DNA of 49,588 nucleotides from a bacterium (GTDB lineage Bacteria > Zixibacteria > MSB-5A5 > GN15 > FEB-12). Of the stretch, positions 47,038 to 49,588 are shown piece after piece (position 1 is the stretch's first letter; every line of letters begins with the position of its first letter). The notes below the pieces were generated by a model. It was given only the letters and a program-made list of their open reading frames with translations, was not told the origin of the DNA and made no database searches. The position numbers and the translations under genes were made by a program. The stretch covers positions 1 through 49,588 of the forward strand of contig JARGFS010000004.1 in assembly GCA_029211095.1 (NCBI GenBank), given 5' to 3'.

Positions 47038-48966
47038 ATGTCTCAAGTTAATTTGACATTCCCGGATGGATCGGTGCGCGAGTATCCCGGTCAGGCAACC
47101 GGAATGGAGATTGCCAAATCCATCTCGCCACGCCTGGCTAAGGAAGCAATTGCGATCAAGGTGGATGGACAGGTGCGTGATCTGTTCAGTCCCATTGAGT
47201 CGGATGCACCTATTGAGGTGCTGACCTTCAAGGATGCCGACGGACGCGAAGTATTCTGGCACTCCAGTTCTCATATTATGGCCCAGGCGGTTCAGGAAAT
47301 ATTCCCCGGTGTAAAGCTGGCTATCGGTCCTCCCATTGATGAGGGCTGGTATTACGATTTTGAAGTTGATAAGCCGTTCACTCCCGAAGACCTGATCGAG
47401 ATTGAAAAAAAGATGGCACAAATCGTAGCCGAGAACGCCCCGTTCAGCTGTGAGGTCATGGGTCGTCAGGAGGCTATCGATCACTATTCCAAGCTTGGGG
47501 CTGACTACAAAGTTGAATTGCTTGAGGGTTTTGAGGACGAGACCGTTACTGTCTATCACCACTCTCGCTTTGAAGACCTTTGTCGTGGTCCGCATATTCC
47601 TCAAACGGGCCTGATCAAGGCGTTCAAGTTGACCTCGACCTCCGGCGCTTACTGGCGTGGAGATGAGCATAACAAGATGCTGCAGAGGATCTACGGAGTC
47701 TCCTACCCTAAGAAGGGGATGCTGGAAGAGTACTTGGAGCGGCTTGAAGAGGCAAAAAAACGGGACCACCGGATTCTGGGGAAACAGCAGGAACTGTTTC
47801 ATATTAACGAGGAAGTTGGGGCCGGACTGGTGATGTGGCTGCCGAAGGGAGCCCGGGTCAGAAACGAAATAGAGAATTTCTGGCGAGCCGAGCATCTGGC
47901 CAGCGGCTATGAACTGGTCTACTCACCGCATATAGCCAACCTGGAGCTATGGCACCGTAGCGGACACACTGATTTCTATTCCGATGATATGTACGGCTCT
48001 ATTGAAGTAGACAATCGAGAATATCAGCTGAAGCCGATGAACTGCCCTTTTCATATCAGTATGTACAAGTCCCGGCGCTGGTCTTATCGTGACCTGCCAA
48101 TGAGATGGGCCGAACTCGGTACTGTCTACCGCCATGAAAAAGGCGGGGTTTTGCACGGTCTGATGCGGGTACGCGGGTTTACCCAGGATGATGCTCATCA
48201 TTTTGTGGCCCACGACGGAATGGAAGAGGAACTGATTTGGATTCTCAATTTCTGCGTTCATATCTTGAAGTCGTTTGGCTTTAGCAAATACGACATCTAT
48301 CTCTCAACTCGTCCGGAGAAGGCTATTGGTGATCCGGCTGATTGGCAGCGGGCCGAAGACGGTCTCAGGGCTGCCCTTGACAAGGCCGGGCTTTCCTATG
48401 AAGTGGACGAAGGGGGCGGAGCGTTTTATGGCCCCAAAATTGATATTGGGATCAAGGATGCGCTCAATCGGAACTGGCAATGCTCGACTATTCAATTTGA
48501 TTTTTCCTTGCCGGAACGGTTCGACCTGCACTATATTGATGATGAGGGACAACAGCGACGACCGTACATGATTCACCGGGCGTTACTGGGTTCCATTGAA
48601 AGATTTTTTGGCGTACTGATAGAACACTATGCTGGCAATTTCCCGCTCTGGTTAGCCCCGGTTCAAGTCAAAGTTCTGCCAATATCTGATAGTTTGATGG
48701 ATTATGCGGTTTCGGTAACAAAAAAACTGCAGGACGCCGGTATGCGCGTCCAAATGGATGATCGGTCTGAAAAGATCGGCGCTAAAATTAGACTGGCCGA
48801 AGTGCAAAAAGTCCCCTACATGATCATTGTCGGGGCCAAAGAGGTGGAGGCCAACCAGGTCTCGCTTCGTAAGCATACGGCTGGTGATCAGGGTGTCATG
48901 TCCATTGATGAGGCGGTCACTCTTTTCAAGGATGAAATAGACCACAAGGGTCTTGAAGAACAATAA
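47038..48966 (+). CDS. thrS: Threonyl-tRNA synthetase
   Basis: ThrRS charges tRNA-Thr in the cytoplasm. The 642-residue protein has a TGS domain (1-62), an editing domain with 'HSSSHIMAQAV' and 'FEDLCRGPHIPQTG', and the class II catalytic core. The core carries zinc ligand C336 in 'MNCPFHISMYKS', motif 2 'VYRHEKGGVLHGLMRVRGFTQDDAHHF', and an anticodon-binding domain ('PVQVKVLPISDSLMDYA'). ATG 47038 (reading 'MSQVNLTFPDGS') is preferred over GTG 47026. infC follows after 19 bases, the usual thrS-infC order. Confidence 0.96.
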   Translation: MSQVNLTFPDGSVREYPGQATGMEIAKSISPRLAKEAIAIKVDGQVRDLFSPIESDAPIEVLTFKDADGREVFWHSSSHIMAQAVQEIFPGVKLAIGPPIDEGWYYDFEVDKPFTPEDLIEIEKKMAQIVAENAPFSCEVMGRQEAIDHYSKLGADYKVELLEGFEDETVTVYHHSRFEDLCRGPHIPQTGLIKAFKLTSTSGAYWRGDEHNKMLQRIYGVSYPKKGMLEEYLERLEEAKKRDHRILGKQQELFHINEEVGAGLVMWLPKGARVRNEIENFWRAEHLASGYELVYSPHIANLELWHRSGHTDFYSDDMYGSIEVDNREYQLKPMNCPFHISMYKSRRWSYRDLPMRWAELGTVYRHEKGGVLHGLMRVRGFTQDDAHHFVAHDGMEEELIWILNFCVHILKSFGFSKYDIYLSTRPEKAIGDPADWQRAEDGLRAALDKAGLSYEVDEGGGAFYGPKIDIGIKDALNRNWQCSTIQFDFSLPERFDLHYIDDEGQQRRPYMIHRALLGSIERFFGVLIEHYAGNFPLWLAPVQVKVLPISDSLMDYAVSVTKKLQDAGMRVQMDDRSEKIGAKIRLAEVQKVPYMIIVGAKEVEANQVSLRKHTAGDQGVMSIDEAVTLFKDEIDHKGLEEQ

Positions 48967-48985
48967 TAGTTATTAGGAGGAATAC

Positions 48986-49588
48986 ATCTCAAATACGAAT
49001 CATCGGATCAACGACCGGATAAGAGTTTCTCCGGTTAGATTGATCGGTCCTGAAGGTGAACAATTGGGCATTTTGCCGGTCGAAGACGCTTTGCGCCGGG
49101 CCAACGAATACGGATTGGATCTGGTCGAAGTATCACCTAATAGCCGACCGACAGTTTGTCGAATTCTCGACTATGGCAAGTTTAAGTACGAGATTGCAAA
49201 AAAAGAGAAGATCGCCAAGAAGAAACAGCATACTTCGCAAATGAAGGAGATGCGATTCAGGCCGAAAATTGATGAGCACGACTTCCAGTTCAAAACCAAG
49301 CACGTTCGCGAATTCCTGGAAGCGGGCAGTAAAGTTAAAGTTTTTGTGATGTTTCGTGGTCGTGAGATGGCCTATCAGCAGTTTGGAGCCAAAGTTCTCA
49401 AAAGAGTCGAAGTGGCTCTGGCCGATATCGCCGTTGTGGAAGTTCCGCCCAAGATGGAAGGAAGGCATATGAATATGATTATGTCTCCATCGCCTGCCTT
49501 TCTCAAAAAGCTGAAGGTTGACGCTTCCAAGAAAGATGGCGAAACGAAAGAAGAAAGGAGTCGGCCGGATGCGGCTGACATATCCGAA
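48986..49588 (+). CDS. infC: Translation initiation factor IF-3, ATC start (3' end cut by window)
   Basis: The first 201 codons of IF-3 are in the window. They read 'NHRINDRIRVSPVRLIGPEGEQLGILPVEDAL', then 'DLVEVSPNSRPTVCRILDYGKFKYEIAKKEK', the linker and 'KEMRFRPKIDEHDFQFKTKHVREFLEAGSKVKVFVMFRGREM'. The start is ATC at 48986: an in-frame TAG at 48974-48976 rules out anything earlier, and AGGAGG (48975-48980) is five bases before ATC. IF-3 discriminates against non-standard starts, and rare start codons on infC (AUU in E. coli) allow self-control. After the normal end near residue 173 there is a charged extension with no stop in the window. Confidence 0.94.
   Translation, partial: MSNTNHRINDRIRVSPVRLIGPEGEQLGILPVEDALRRANEYGLDLVEVSPNSRPTVCRILDYGKFKYEIAKKEKIAKKKQHTSQMKEMRFRPKIDEHDFQFKTKHVREFLEAGSKVKVFVMFRGREMAYQQFGAKVLKRVEVALADIAVVEVPPKMEGRHMNMIMSPSPAFLKKLKVDASKKDGETKEERSRPDAADISE

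Noticed and set aside
46951-47895. 314-codon minus-strand frame across tRNA-Val and thrS
   Set aside because: It runs through a tRNA gene and the conserved thrS sequence; the product has no recognisable motif.
48971-48984. TATT-AGGAGG-AATA hairpin at infC as another CsrA site
   Set aside because: The stem has only four A-T pairs and would not be stable; it serves as an example of the background for such loops.
1-49588. CRISPR array, prophage, insertion sequence or toxin-antitoxin system
   Set aside because: No regularly spaced repeats, transposase, integrase or paired small toxin-like genes were seen anywhere in the window.

Overview
The window is 49.6 kb of a Gram-negative-type bacterial chromosome at roughly 50% GC. 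It is dominated by a flagellar gene cluster (about 15.5-46.8 kb) flanked by housekeeping genes. The most informative taxonomic clue is the secreted protein at 23967-24731. It has a cohesin-like body and a C-terminal dockerin-like tail with paired 'DISDLTY' repeats and 'GGPAPPC'-type linkers. From memory this tail style is common in candidate division Zixibacteria and related FCB-group bacteria. L-ring and P-ring genes (flgH, flgI), a DUF3078-type protein and a small beta-barrel protein agree with an outer membrane. The phylum call is an inference.

Layout. 1-5.3 kb: end of rpiB, a minus-strand pair (MscS channel and a DUF3078-like protein), then glyA, a thiamine-binding-family gene, cutA and nrdR on plus, and a minus-strand outer-membrane protein. 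5.4-9.4 kb: tatC with an unusual C-terminal membrane extension, tRNA-Gly(CCC), then a DUF512 radical SAM gene overlapping der. 9.5-12.5 kb: a partner-switching set (PP2C phosphatase, HATPase kinase, STAS protein) followed by two single-domain response regulators. 12.6-15.3 kb: a PAS histidine kinase and an NtrC-type sigma54 activator. 15.5-23.9 kb: motA, motB, flgB, flgC, an unknown gene, fliE, fliF, fliG, fliH, fliI, fliJ. 24-25.2 kb: the dockerin-like gene on minus and a small Cys-rich gene. 25.4-35.2 kb: flgF, flgG, flgA, flgH, flgI, flgJ (SLT fusion), flgN, flgK, csrA, flgL, fliW. 35.2-39.6 kb: a 1464-residue protein with two GT2 glycosyltransferase domains set among TPR repeats. 39.9-46.8 kb: fliC, fliD, fliS, a second FlgN-like gene, flgM-like gene and an HDOD gene. 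46.9-49.6 kb: tRNA-Val(GAC), thrS and the start of infC, which begins with an ATC codon.

How it works together. Two near-perfect sigma54 promoters (before flgB and before flgF) fit the kinase/NtrC pair as the switch for rod and hook genes. A sigma28 promoter before fliC plus an FlgM-like anti-sigma gene fit a later filament class. On top of this lies a possible post-transcriptional layer. The locus encodes CsrA and its antagonist FliW. Hairpins that expose the GGA of the ribosome-binding site in their loop sit at the starts of csrA, the double glycosyltransferase gene and fliC. This suggests that one CsrA-FliW circuit coordinates flagellin synthesis with the enzyme that may glycosylate it, which is the most interesting idea in the window. 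The hairpins are directly visible; the regulation and glycosylation are inferred.

Missing from the window are fliK, flgD, flgE, fliL-R, flhA/B, fliA, rpoN and chemotaxis receptors, so the flagellar regulon must be split over at least two loci. No CRISPR array, insertion sequence or prophage was seen.
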